Positions 1 through 5,582 of a stretch of 5,582 nt of DNA are shown here, piece after piece (the stretch's first letter is position 1; each line of letters begins with the position of its first letter). Under the pieces are notes generated by a model. That model was not told where the DNA came from. It did no database searches and saw nothing but the letters and a program-made list of their open reading frames with translations. Source of the DNA: Bacteroidales bacterium (lineage in GTDB: Bacteria; Bacteroidota; Bacteroidia; Bacteroidales; P3); assembly GCA_021443125.1 (NCBI GenBank), contig JABUUQ010000004.1, forward strand, positions 342,085 to 347,666, read 5' to 3'. The position numbers and the translations under genes are program-made.

Positions 1-684
1 GAGATAGTTGTAATGAAAGATGCGCAAGTAAAATATTCCACTGTTCAGAACTGGTACCCTGGAGACAAGGATGGCAAAGGTGGTATCTTCAATTTTGTAA
101 CAAAAAGAGGTATTTGCAAAGGTAATAATGCCAAACTATCATGGACGCAAGTGGAGACTGGCTCTGCACTAACATGGAAGTATCCTTCTTGCATACTGAA
201 AGGCGACAATTCTATAGGAGAGTTCTATTCTGTGGCTGTAACAAACAACAAGCAAATGGCAGATACAGGCACAAAAATGATACATATAGGAAAGAATACC
301 AAGAGCACAATAATAAGCAAGGGTATTTCTGCAGGCAAGAGCGAAAACTCCTATCGTGGTTTGGTGAAAATGGCAAAGACAGCACAGAATGGCAAAAATT
401 ATTCTCAATGCGATTCTTTGCTTTTGACCAACGAATGTGGTGCTCATACTTTTCCTTACATTAGTGTGGATAATTCTTCTGCTGTTGTGGAACACGAAGC
501 CACTACAAGCAAAATCTCTGAAGACCAATTACTATATTGTCGTCAGAGAGGTATTTCTCAAGAGTCTGCAATAGGTCTTATAGTAAATGGTTATGCAAAA
601 GAAGTTTTGAATCGTTTGCCTATGGAATTTGCAGTTGAAGCACAAAAACTTCTTACAATCTCTTTGGACAATACAGTAGGTTAA
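1..684 (+). CDS. sufB: Fe-S cluster assembly scaffold protein SufB, C-terminal part (5' end outside window)
   Basis: SufB is the scaffold subunit of the cytosolic SufBCD complex, which builds Fe-S clusters from persulfide sulfur delivered by the desulfurase. The reading frame is open from base 1; the ATG at 13 is an internal Met, since the four codons before it (EIVV) continue the SufB sequence. The 227 visible residues correspond to the C-terminal part of an approximately 495-residue protein and end in the family-typical TVG. They cover the end of the beta-helix core (VQNW, WTQVETGSA, TWKYPSC, GTKMIHIGKNT) and the C-terminal helical region. In fragment numbering, Gln16, Trp18, Lys35, Cys137, Glu164, His165 and Glu166 line up with E. 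coli Gln285, Trp287, Lys303, Cys405, Glu432, His433 and Glu434, which are implicated in sulfur transfer and cluster binding. All are intact, so the protein should be functional. It is followed 12 bp later by a glycosyltransferase gene and not by sufC. Identification is very secure. Confidence 0.97.
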   Translation, partial: EIVVMKDAQVKYSTVQNWYPGDKDGKGGIFNFVTKRGICKGNNAKLSWTQVETGSALTWKYPSCILKGDNSIGEFYSVAVTNNKQMADTGTKMIHIGKNTKSTIISKGISAGKSENSYRGLVKMAKTAQNGKNYSQCDSLLLTNECGAHTFPYISVDNSSAVVEHEATTSKISEDQLLYCRQRGISQESAIGLIVNGYAKEVLNRLPMEFAVEAQKLLTISLDNTVG

Positions 685-696
685 AATAATAAAAAT

Positions 697-1719
697 ATGG
701 ACGACGGGAATCTCAAAATCTTAGTTATTCGTTTTAGTTCCATAGGTGATATTGTTCTTACTTCACCTGTGGTGCGTTGCTTGAAGAAGCAAAAACCAAA
801 TTGTGAAATACATTTTCTTACCAAGCAGCAAAATGTTTCTATATTGCAGAATAATCCTTACATATCAAAGGTTTATGCACTGCAAACGCTGACTTCTTCC
901 AATCATGAGTTGTTACAGGAACTGAAAAAGGAGAATTATTCTTTTGTTGTTGATTTGCAAAAAAATCTCCGTAGCAAAAGAATAAGGTTTGCTTTGGGAA
1001 AACCAAGCGACACCTTCAACAAACTGAACATAAAGAAGTCTTTGCTGGTTCATTTCAAGAAAAATCTGCTTCCAAATATACATATAGTAGACAGATACTT
1101 CGAAGCAGTCAAACGCCTTGATGTTAAAAACGATGGAAAAGGGCTTGACTATTTTCTGCAAGAAGAAGATTACATACCAAACGATGCTTTACCTATAGCT
1201 TTTCAAGATGGCTACATAGTTATTGCAGTGGGTAGCAAACACGAAACAAAGCAAATGCCTTTCGATTTGCTTGTTCGTTTGTGTCAAAAGATAAAAGGCG
1301 AGATTATCCTTATAGGCGACATTAACGACAAGCCAAAAGCCAACAAGATAGAGAACGCCATAGGAAGCAGAGTCTTTAATTGTTGTGGTGCTTTCTCAAT
1401 CAATCAGACAGCATCCTTGATAGATAATGCTCTTGGCGTGATTACACCCGACACTGGTGCAATGCATATAGCTGCAGCAAGAAAGAAAAACATCATAAGC
1501 GTATGGGGCAACACTGTCAAAGAGTTTGGAATGTATCCTTACTTGCCTCAGGACATGCAAGAGCAGTATTGCATAATGGAAGTGGAGAATCTGCGTTGTC
1601 GTCCTTGCTCCAAACTTGGTTTTCGCAAGTGCCCGAAAAAACATTTCAACTGTATGAGAATGCAGGATGTTGATAAGATGGCAGAAATCGCAAATAAATG
1701 GTATGAAGACAAGGATTGA
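697..1719 (+). CDS. Glycosyltransferase family 9 protein (heptosyltransferase-like)
   Basis: This is a GT-B fold glycosyltransferase of family GT9, the family of the ADP-heptose:LPS heptosyltransferases that build the inner core of lipopolysaccharide at the cytoplasmic face of the inner membrane. The N-terminal domain opens with KILVIRFSSIGDIVLTSP (residues 7-24); Asp18 occupies the position of the proposed catalytic Asp13 of E. coli WaaC. The C-terminal nucleotide-sugar domain carries the typical PDTGAMHIAAA block (251-261) and SVWG (268-271). A cysteine cluster, C-x2-C-x7-C-x6-C at Cys301, 304, 312 and 319, lies near the end, as in many GT9 proteins. The length, 340 residues, is normal. The ATG at 697 places the SxxGD block at the usual distance from the N terminus; there is no Shine-Dalgarno sequence, only an A-rich leader. 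It probably shares a transcript with sufB (12-bp gap). The sugar donor and acceptor cannot be read from the sequence, so no specific gene name is given. Confidence 0.9.
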   Translation: MDDGNLKILVIRFSSIGDIVLTSPVVRCLKKQKPNCEIHFLTKQQNVSILQNNPYISKVYALQTLTSSNHELLQELKKENYSFVVDLQKNLRSKRIRFALGKPSDTFNKLNIKKSLLVHFKKNLLPNIHIVDRYFEAVKRLDVKNDGKGLDYFLQEEDYIPNDALPIAFQDGYIVIAVGSKHETKQMPFDLLVRLCQKIKGEIILIGDINDKPKANKIENAIGSRVFNCCGAFSINQTASLIDNALGVITPDTGAMHIAAARKKNIISVWGNTVKEFGMYPYLPQDMQEQYCIMEVENLRCRPCSKLGFRKCPKKHFNCMRMQDVDKMAEIANKWYEDKD

Positions 1720-1760
1720 ACTTTTGTAAAACGCCCAACAAGAAGACGAAACTGTAAAAC

Positions 1761-2546
1761 ATGGAGATAAAACACAAAAAAGAGATAGAGAGTTTTGAAC
1801 GTATGCTTTCCCTTATGGAACAAATCAGAGAGGAATGCCCTTGGGATAATGCACAAACCAATGACACTCTAAGAACTCTTACCATAGAGGAAATGTATGA
1901 ACTTTCTGAGGCTTTGCTCAACAATGATGACCCAAATATCTGCAAGGAACTTGGCGATGTTATGATGCATATTATTTTCTATTCTTTGATAGGAAAGGAT
2001 AAAGGCAAGTTTGATATAACCGATGTTATGGATTCTTTGAGTGAAAAGCTTATTCGTCGCCATCCTCATGTGTTTGACAAAAACAATACTTGGACTGCCG
2101 ATGAGGTTTCAAAGAATTGGGAAAAGATAAAGTTGAAAGAGGGCAATCGTTCCACACTCAGCGGTGTTCCTTCTCACCTTCCATCACTTATAAAGGCCTA
2201 CAGAATACAAGATAAGGCAAGAGGAATAGGCTTCGACTGGGACAACGTAAATGATGTGTGGAATAAGGTGGAAGAAGAGATAGAAGAATTGCAAACAGAA
2301 CTGAAAAAGACCGACAATCAAGAGAATATACAAAATGAATTCGGCGATGTATTATTTGCCTTAATCAATTACTCTCGTTTTATAGGCGTAAATCCCGATA
2401 CAGCTTTGGAACACTCCAACCGAAAGTTCATTTCACGCTTCCAATACATAGAACAAAAAGCCAAAGAGCAGGAAAAATCGCTTCAGGATATGACTCTGCA
2501 AGAAATGGACGCCCTTTGGAATGAAGCAAAACAAAAAGGATTATAA
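1761..2546 (+). CDS. mazG: Nucleoside triphosphate pyrophosphohydrolase MazG
   Basis: MazG hydrolyses (d)NTPs to the monophosphate and pyrophosphate in the cytoplasm; in E. coli it cleans the nucleotide pool and affects (p)ppGpp levels. The protein is 261 residues, about the size of E. coli MazG (263), and has both tandem all-alpha MazG domains. Domain 1 (about 10-110) has ECPWDNAQT, then EExxE (Glu43, 44, 47) and ELGD (Glu63, Asp66). Domain 2 (about 145-255) begins at the KARGIGFDW block (152-160) and has EEIEE (172-176) and EFGD (193-196). Glu172, Glu175, Glu193, Asp196, Lys222 and Arg226 sit at the same numbers as, from memory, the E. coli active-site residues, so the C-terminal domain should be catalytic. 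The ATG at 1761 follows a 41-bp gap after the glycosyltransferase and has no Shine-Dalgarno sequence. No mazE or mazF toxin-antitoxin genes adjoin it, so a housekeeping role is more likely than a link to that module. Confidence 0.95.
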   Translation: MEIKHKKEIESFERMLSLMEQIREECPWDNAQTNDTLRTLTIEEMYELSEALLNNDDPNICKELGDVMMHIIFYSLIGKDKGKFDITDVMDSLSEKLIRRHPHVFDKNNTWTADEVSKNWEKIKLKEGNRSTLSGVPSHLPSLIKAYRIQDKARGIGFDWDNVNDVWNKVEEEIEELQTELKKTDNQENIQNEFGDVLFALINYSRFIGVNPDTALEHSNRKFISRFQYIEQKAKEQEKSLQDMTLQEMDALWNEAKQKGL

Positions 2547-2564
2547 TAAAAGCACAAAACAATC

Positions 2565-3215
2565 ATGATAAAGTACTTTACATTCAATCATTTTGCAGAA
2601 AATACCTATCTTTTGATAGATAAAGATACAAAAGAATGTGCTATCATAGACCCGGGTGCAAGGGTTGAGGCAGAAAAACAACAACTCTACACCTACGTTC
2701 AAGACAACAAACTTATGGTAAAGCATATTCTTCTCACTCATCCTCATATAGATCATTTTTGTGGGGCAGAAGATATTTGCAAACACTACAACCTTCCTCT
2801 GACTATGCACAAGGATGGCGAAAAATTGCTTGATATCTATTCTCAAAGAGGTTGCGATATGGGATTTGAGGCAGTTGATACAAAGGCCATGCAGAAAAAT
2901 TTTGTGGAATACGATACAGAAATCATTTTAGGCAATACCAAAATAAAGACTTTGGATTCTTGTGGTCATGCACCTGGAAGCATATCTTTCTATGTAGAGA
3001 ATGAAAAAGCAGTATTTGTTGGCGATGCGGTATTCTATGGTTCCATAGGAAGAACAGACCTTTTCGGTGGCGATTTGGACTTGTTGCTTTCCAACATAAG
3101 AAAAAACATACTTTCACTTCCGCCAGACACAACAATCTATTCGGGACACGGCCCTGCAACAGAGGTGGATTACGAAGGTGCTAACAACCCCTACATAAAC
3201 AACTTGGACTTTTAG
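2565..3215 (+). CDS. MBL-fold metallo-hydrolase, glyoxalase II-like
   Basis: This is a stand-alone metallo-beta-lactamase-fold hydrolase of 216 residues, probably cytoplasmic, since no signal peptide is seen. The full set of metal ligands is present: THPHIDH (His59, His61, Asp63, His64), GHAPGS (His135), GDAVF (Asp154, the bridging ligand) and SGHGP (His195). The GRTDLFGGD block (162-170) and the N-terminal AENTYLL are typical of the short glyoxalase II-like group (YcbL type). That group lacks the C-terminal helical domain that binds glutathione in true glyoxalase II. A di-metal thioesterase or hydroxyacyl-thiol hydrolase activity is the best guess; the natural substrate is unknown, and Bacteroidota generally do not make glutathione. 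The gene starts 18 bp after mazG and is probably in the same transcript. It is the last gene before the 98-bp spacer. Confidence 0.92.
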   Translation: MIKYFTFNHFAENTYLLIDKDTKECAIIDPGARVEAEKQQLYTYVQDNKLMVKHILLTHPHIDHFCGAEDICKHYNLPLTMHKDGEKLLDIYSQRGCDMGFEAVDTKAMQKNFVEYDTEIILGNTKIKTLDSCGHAPGSISFYVENEKAVFVGDAVFYGSIGRTDLFGGDLDLLLSNIRKNILSLPPDTTIYSGHGPATEVDYEGANNPYINNLDF

Positions 3216-3313
3216 GAAAATAAAACGCCGTTTTAATAAATTAAAACTTGCTTTTAATAAATTATTCCTTCGTTTTATTTTTCCCTTTCTTTAATCCTAA
3301 AAATTGAAAAAAT
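3216..3313 (+). promoter_or_regulatory. AT-rich intergenic spacer, likely transcript boundary or promoter region
   Basis: This 98-bp gap is the longest noncoding stretch in the window; the other gaps are 3 to 41 bp. It is very AT-rich and contains a 21-bp tandem repeat and a T-rich tract. TATTTTTC at 3276-3283 resembles the Bacteroidota -7 element TAnnTTTG, lacking only the final G. However, the nearest TTG-like -33 candidate (3248-3250) lies about 25 bp upstream, more than the usual 19-21 bp, so no promoter is claimed at base resolution. No GC-rich terminator hairpin is seen. The position between two tightly packed gene blocks is the main support for a regulatory role. Confidence 0.35.
3222..3263. 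repeat. 21-bp imperfect tandem repeat, two copies
   Basis: Two adjacent 21-bp units (3222-3242 and 3243-3263) both start AAAAC and end TTTTAATAAATT. They are identical at 17 of 21 positions; the four differences are together in the middle (GCCG against TTGC). A decayed third unit may follow, sharing CGTTTTA around 3271-3277. Unit 1 contains a small inverted repeat, TAAAAC-GCC-GTTTTA (3221-3235), too AT-rich to be a convincing terminator. A 21-bp period is two helical turns, so the A/T tracts lie on the same face of the helix. Confidence 0.6.
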
Positions 3314-4051
3314 ATGAACTTACTCGAAAGACGTTCTATAAGAAAATACAAGAAACAAGAAATAAGTCAAGAACTTTTGGACTACATCCTAAAGTGTGGC
3401 ATACGTTCTTCAAACTGTGGTACAATGCAACTATACAGCATAATTGTTACTCGAGAAGAAGAAGGAAAGAAACGCCTTGCCCCTCTACACTTCAATCAAC
3501 CTATGGTTATGGATTGTTCTGTTGTTCTTACGGTTTGTTTGGACATCAACAGATTCCATCACTGGTGCAGAATCAACAATGCTGAGGAAAGCCTTAGGAA
3601 TTTCCTTTTCCACAACATAGCAAGCATAGATGCAACAATATGTACTCAGGCTATGGCAACGGCAGCAGAGGAAAAAGGTTTGGGAATATGCTATCTCGGC
3701 ACAGTGAACTACAATGCAAAGGGAATTGCTGAGGTTTTGAATCTTCCAAAAGGAGTTATACCAGTAACAACCCTTACTATTGGCTATCCAGACGAGATGC
3801 CCGAACTAACGGAACGCTTGCCTATGGAAGCTTTGGTGCATTATGAAAAATACAATGACTATTCCGACGAAGATATCAAACGTTTGTATTCCGATATAGA
3901 GGCAAACCCAAAAAACCAGGCCTTTGTAAAAGAAAACAATTTGGAAAACCTTGCACAAGTTTTCTCACAAGTGCGTTACAATAAGAAAGATGCAGAGTAT
4001 TTTTCTCAAATGTATAAAGAATACATGAAGGAAACTTTCTGCGAAATCTAA
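3314..4051 (+). CDS. Nitroreductase-family FMN oxidoreductase (NfsA-like)
   Basis: This is a flavin-dependent NAD(P)H oxidoreductase of the nitroreductase superfamily, expected to be a cytoplasmic FMN-binding homodimer. The N-terminal RRSIRKYKKQEI (residues 6-17) is the classic FMN-phosphate-binding block. It is followed by RSSNCGTMQLYSIIV (31-45), the counterpart of the usual S-P-S/T-x-x-N-x-Q segment, then EEKGLGICYLGTV (119-131) and the IPVTTLTIGYP block (149-159) with ERLPMEALVHYEKY after it. The length, 245 residues, and a helical C-terminal extension (about 183-245) resemble the NfsA/FRP group more than the short NfsB group. The physiological substrate is unknown; quinones, flavins or nitro compounds are typical in vitro. 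The ATG at 3314 puts the RRS block at the normal distance from the N terminus; an overlapping TTG-start frame at 3304 is a shadow. It is the first gene after the 98-bp spacer and lies 14 bp before the AroC-like gene. Confidence 0.9.
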   Translation: MNLLERRSIRKYKKQEISQELLDYILKCGIRSSNCGTMQLYSIIVTREEEGKKRLAPLHFNQPMVMDCSVVLTVCLDINRFHHWCRINNAEESLRNFLFHNIASIDATICTQAMATAAEEKGLGICYLGTVNYNAKGIAEVLNLPKGVIPVTTLTIGYPDEMPELTERLPMEALVHYEKYNDYSDEDIKRLYSDIEANPKNQAFVKENNLENLAQVFSQVRYNKKDAEYFSQMYKEYMKETFCEI

Positions 4052-4065
4052 AACATATTCATTTT

Positions 4066-5028
4066 ATGAGAAACAGATTCAACACAATAGGCGAAGAATT
4101 CACCCTGACCCTTACAGGTGGCAGCCATAGCAAGACAATCGGCGGCATAATAGAGGGTTGTCCTATTGGGTTGGAGATAGATTATTCTCTTTTGAAAGAA
4201 GATATTCTAAGACGCAAGCCACAGAAATACGGAACACCAAGAAAGGAGGACGACAATGTTGTTTTTCTTTCGGGAGTAAAGGACAACAAGGTTGTTTGTT
4301 CAACGGTGGAGTTCCAAATAAGCAACAACAATGTTAGGACAAAGGATTACGAAGATTTCAAAGGCTTTTTCCGTCCTTCTCATGCAGACTATACCTATTT
4401 TGTCAAGTATGGAGAAGATTCTTTGCAATACAAAGACCATGCTTCTGCACGAATGTTTCTTCCTTGCGTTGTTGCAGGTGCTTTGGCAAAGATGTTTTTG
4501 AAACAATATGGCATTTCGTTGTCTGCAAAGGTTGATGCAATGCCTTCTTTGGAGCATGTGGAGAATGGCAACACCATAGGAGGCAAGGTGAAGTGCGAAG
4601 TGTTTGGAGTAAAGGCTGGTTTGGGAGAACCTGTCTTCTATAAAATACAATCTCTTTTGGCAAAAAGCATGTTAAGCATACCTTCTGCCGTAAGTTTCGA
4701 GCTTGGCGACGGAGTTTTGCGAACAAACTTTCTTGGCAAAGAAGATATAGACGAATGGAATGAGGATTTCACCACAAAAACCAACCATTCTGGTGGAGTA
4801 AATGCGGGAATAAGCAATGGCAACACTATAGTTTTTTCCGTAGGATTCCATCCTGTGCATACTTTCGAGCAACCAATGAATCTTATTTCCCAACAAGGCA
4901 AGATAGAACAAAGAACCATATCTGGCAGACACGACAAAGCACAAATACTTCGTTGTCCTGTAATCGTGGAAGCAATGGCTGCAATGGTATTTGCCGATTT
5001 GATAATGATGAAACAAAAAAACGAATAA
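4066..5028 (+). CDS. Divergent chorismate synthase-like protein (AroC family)
   Basis: Canonical chorismate synthase makes chorismate from 5-enolpyruvylshikimate-3-phosphate using reduced FMN. Family membership is clear: TIGGIIEGCPIGLEID (24-39), TPRKEDD (57-63), FLSGV (67-71), FRPSHADYTYFVKYG (102-116), AGLGEPVF (184-191), TNHSGG (239-244), GISNG (248-252) and PVIVEAMAAM (298-307) all match in order. Ser20, His21, His106, Ser127, Arg129 and Asp290 occupy positions of conserved active-site residues. Much else is altered: GESHG is GGSHS (18-22), the YRGGGRSSARET loop is replaced by LQYKDHASARMF (120-131), the FMN-site RGSE/GSE block reads GKED (224-227), the Lys of the FKP motif is His262, and RHDP is RHDK (288-291). 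The protein is 320 residues against the usual 350 or more, mainly because the segment around 155-170 is short. The frame is intact, so it is not an obvious pseudogene. It may be a fast-evolving AroC or a repurposed paralog; aroC is withheld for that reason. Confidence 0.8.
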   Translation: MRNRFNTIGEEFTLTLTGGSHSKTIGGIIEGCPIGLEIDYSLLKEDILRRKPQKYGTPRKEDDNVVFLSGVKDNKVVCSTVEFQISNNNVRTKDYEDFKGFFRPSHADYTYFVKYGEDSLQYKDHASARMFLPCVVAGALAKMFLKQYGISLSAKVDAMPSLEHVENGNTIGGKVKCEVFGVKAGLGEPVFYKIQSLLAKSMLSIPSAVSFELGDGVLRTNFLGKEDIDEWNEDFTTKTNHSGGVNAGISNGNTIVFSVGFHPVHTFEQPMNLISQQGKIEQRTISGRHDKAQILRCPVIVEAMAAMVFADLIMMKQKNE

Positions 5029-5031
5029 ACA

Positions 5032-5582
5032 ATGACAAAGAAAAACAAAAGAATTCTTTTATGGATTGCAATAATCTGTTGTTTGGCACTGATAATATGG
5101 GCATGTATTGCCTTGTTTTCTTCAAATAGCAACTCATACAGACTACAAGGCAGACTGAAAGGAGGGGAAAACAAAATTCTTGTCTTGCTTGAAATGGAAG
5201 CAGACGGCCCTCATGCAATAGACACCATATATCTTTCTTCCAAAGGCAAGTTCTCACACAAGGCAAAGCTGAAAGAACCAAGTTTGTTCGTGCTTCAGTC
5301 AGATAATGACTATATGTTGTTTTGCCCTTCAAAGAAAGAAACCATAAATATAGAAGGAGATTTCTATGATCTTGCACTTTCAACATCCGTAACGGGTTCC
5401 AAAGAATCCGAAGACCTTAGACTGCTTATAGATAGGCAAAAGAAAACCGGTATGATATTCAAAGCAATACAAGATGAGTGGGATATGGCAGCACCAGAGG
5501 CCAAAGATTCTTTGCTTGTTGTTATAAAGGAGAAATTTGCCCAGCTTCACACACTTGAAAAAGAATTTTTGAAAAAATACAT
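5032..5582 (+). CDS. Membrane-anchored DUF4369-type protein, N-terminal part (3' end outside window)
   Basis: The frame opens at the ATG at 5032, 3 bp after the AroC-like stop, and stays open for 183 codons to the window edge. Residues 1-7 (MTKKNKR) are positively charged and 8-29 form one strongly hydrophobic segment, so the protein is exported and anchored, or is a lipoprotein. The only lipobox-like site is IWAC with Cys25, where Trp at -2 is unusual. Residues 36 to about 130 look like a DUF4369 domain: YRLQGRLKG, a beta-rich stretch with IDTIYLSSKGKFSHKAKLKEPSLFVL (63-88) and TGSKESEDLRLL (121-132). A charged, helical segment follows (132-183). In Bacteroidota this domain usually precedes a thioredoxin-like (TlpA/AhpC-type) domain facing the periplasm; here that part, if present, lies beyond the window. 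The family call rests on pattern recognition, and the redox role is inference. Confidence 0.75.
   Translation, partial: MTKKNKRILLWIAIICCLALIIWACIALFSSNSNSYRLQGRLKGGENKILVLLEMEADGPHAIDTIYLSSKGKFSHKAKLKEPSLFVLQSDNDYMLFCPSKKETINIEGDFYDLALSTSVTGSKESEDLRLLIDRQKKTGMIFKAIQDEWDMAAPEAKDSLLVVIKEKFAQLHTLEKEFLKKY

Noticed and set aside
13..15. ATG at 13 as the start of a short sufB
   Set aside because: The frame is open to base 1 and the upstream codons EIVV continue the SufB sequence, so the gene is cut by the window edge, not naturally short.
169..528. 119-codon - strand frame and a 107-codon + strand frame (141-464) inside sufB
   Set aside because: SufB motifs run through the whole region in the main frame; these are shadows with no family features.
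1761..2546. mazG as part of a mazEF toxin-antitoxin module
   Set aside because: No small mazE- or mazF-like frames lie next to it; the neighbours are a glycosyltransferase and an MBL-fold hydrolase.
3221..3235. Rho-independent terminator at the small inverted repeat TAAAAC-GCC-GTTTTA
   Set aside because: The stem is only 6 bp, has one G-C pair and is not followed by a clean T run, so it would be too weak to call.
3304..3585. TTG-start + strand frame overlapping the nitroreductase start
   Set aside because: The nitroreductase frame carries the RRSIRKY and SNCGTMQ motifs over the same bases; this frame has no such motifs and ends early.
4066..5028. AroC-like gene as a frameshifted or truncated pseudogene
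   Set aside because: One uninterrupted frame runs from start to stop, blocks conserved from N to C terminus are in order, and the catalytic-type residues remain. The motif changes are substitutions and one internal shortening, not a broken end.
4638..5174. 178-codon open frame on the - strand, and a related one at 4883-5386
   Set aside because: Both lie opposite well-supported + strand genes. Their translations are rich in Ser, Cys, Phe and Leu, as expected from the complement of A-rich coding DNA, and show no recognisable domain.
1..5582. tRNA, rRNA, CRISPR array, insertion sequence or prophage signals
   Set aside because: No cloverleaf-like segments, regular spaced repeats, terminal inverted repeats, transposase or integrase motifs were seen on either strand; nearly all bases are accounted for by seven genes.

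Overview
The window looks like ordinary chromosomal DNA from an AT-rich member of the Bacteroidota, probably Bacteroidales. Three things suggest this. The proteins have Bacteroidota-type sequence flavour, including a DUF4369-type envelope protein and chorismate-synthase blocks such as RPSHADYTY and TNHSGG. No start codon has a Shine-Dalgarno sequence, and the leaders are A-rich instead. ATA is very common as an isoleucine codon. The placement comes from recognising families by eye, not from a database search.

All seven genes are on the + strand and nearly everything is coding. In order they are: the C-terminal part of sufB (Fe-S cluster scaffold, cut by the window start); a GT9 (heptosyltransferase-type) glycosyltransferase; mazG (NTP pyrophosphohydrolase); a metallo-beta-lactamase-fold hydrolase of the glyoxalase II-like type; a 98-bp AT-rich spacer with a 21-bp tandem repeat; an NfsA-like nitroreductase-family flavoprotein; a short, divergent chorismate synthase (AroC-like); and the N-terminal part of a membrane-anchored DUF4369 protein, cut by the window end. 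The gaps between genes are 12, 41, 18, 98, 14 and 3 bp. This fits two co-transcribed blocks, sufB-GT9-mazG-MBL and nitroreductase-aroC-like-DUF4369, with the 98-bp spacer as the most likely place for a transcript end and a new promoter.

The genes do not form one pathway. The first block mixes Fe-S assembly, envelope glycan synthesis, nucleotide-pool sanitation and a small hydrolase. The second has two flavin-linked proteins followed by an envelope protein. No RNA gene, mobile element, CRISPR array or origin is visible.

The most unusual item is the AroC-like protein. It keeps the fold-defining blocks and the Ser, His and Asp residues tied to catalysis. However, it has lost most of the glycine-rich GGGRSSARET loop, changed GESHG to GGSHS and RHDP to RHDK, and is missing roughly 30 residues in the middle. 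It is either a very fast-evolving chorismate synthase or a paralog with a changed role.
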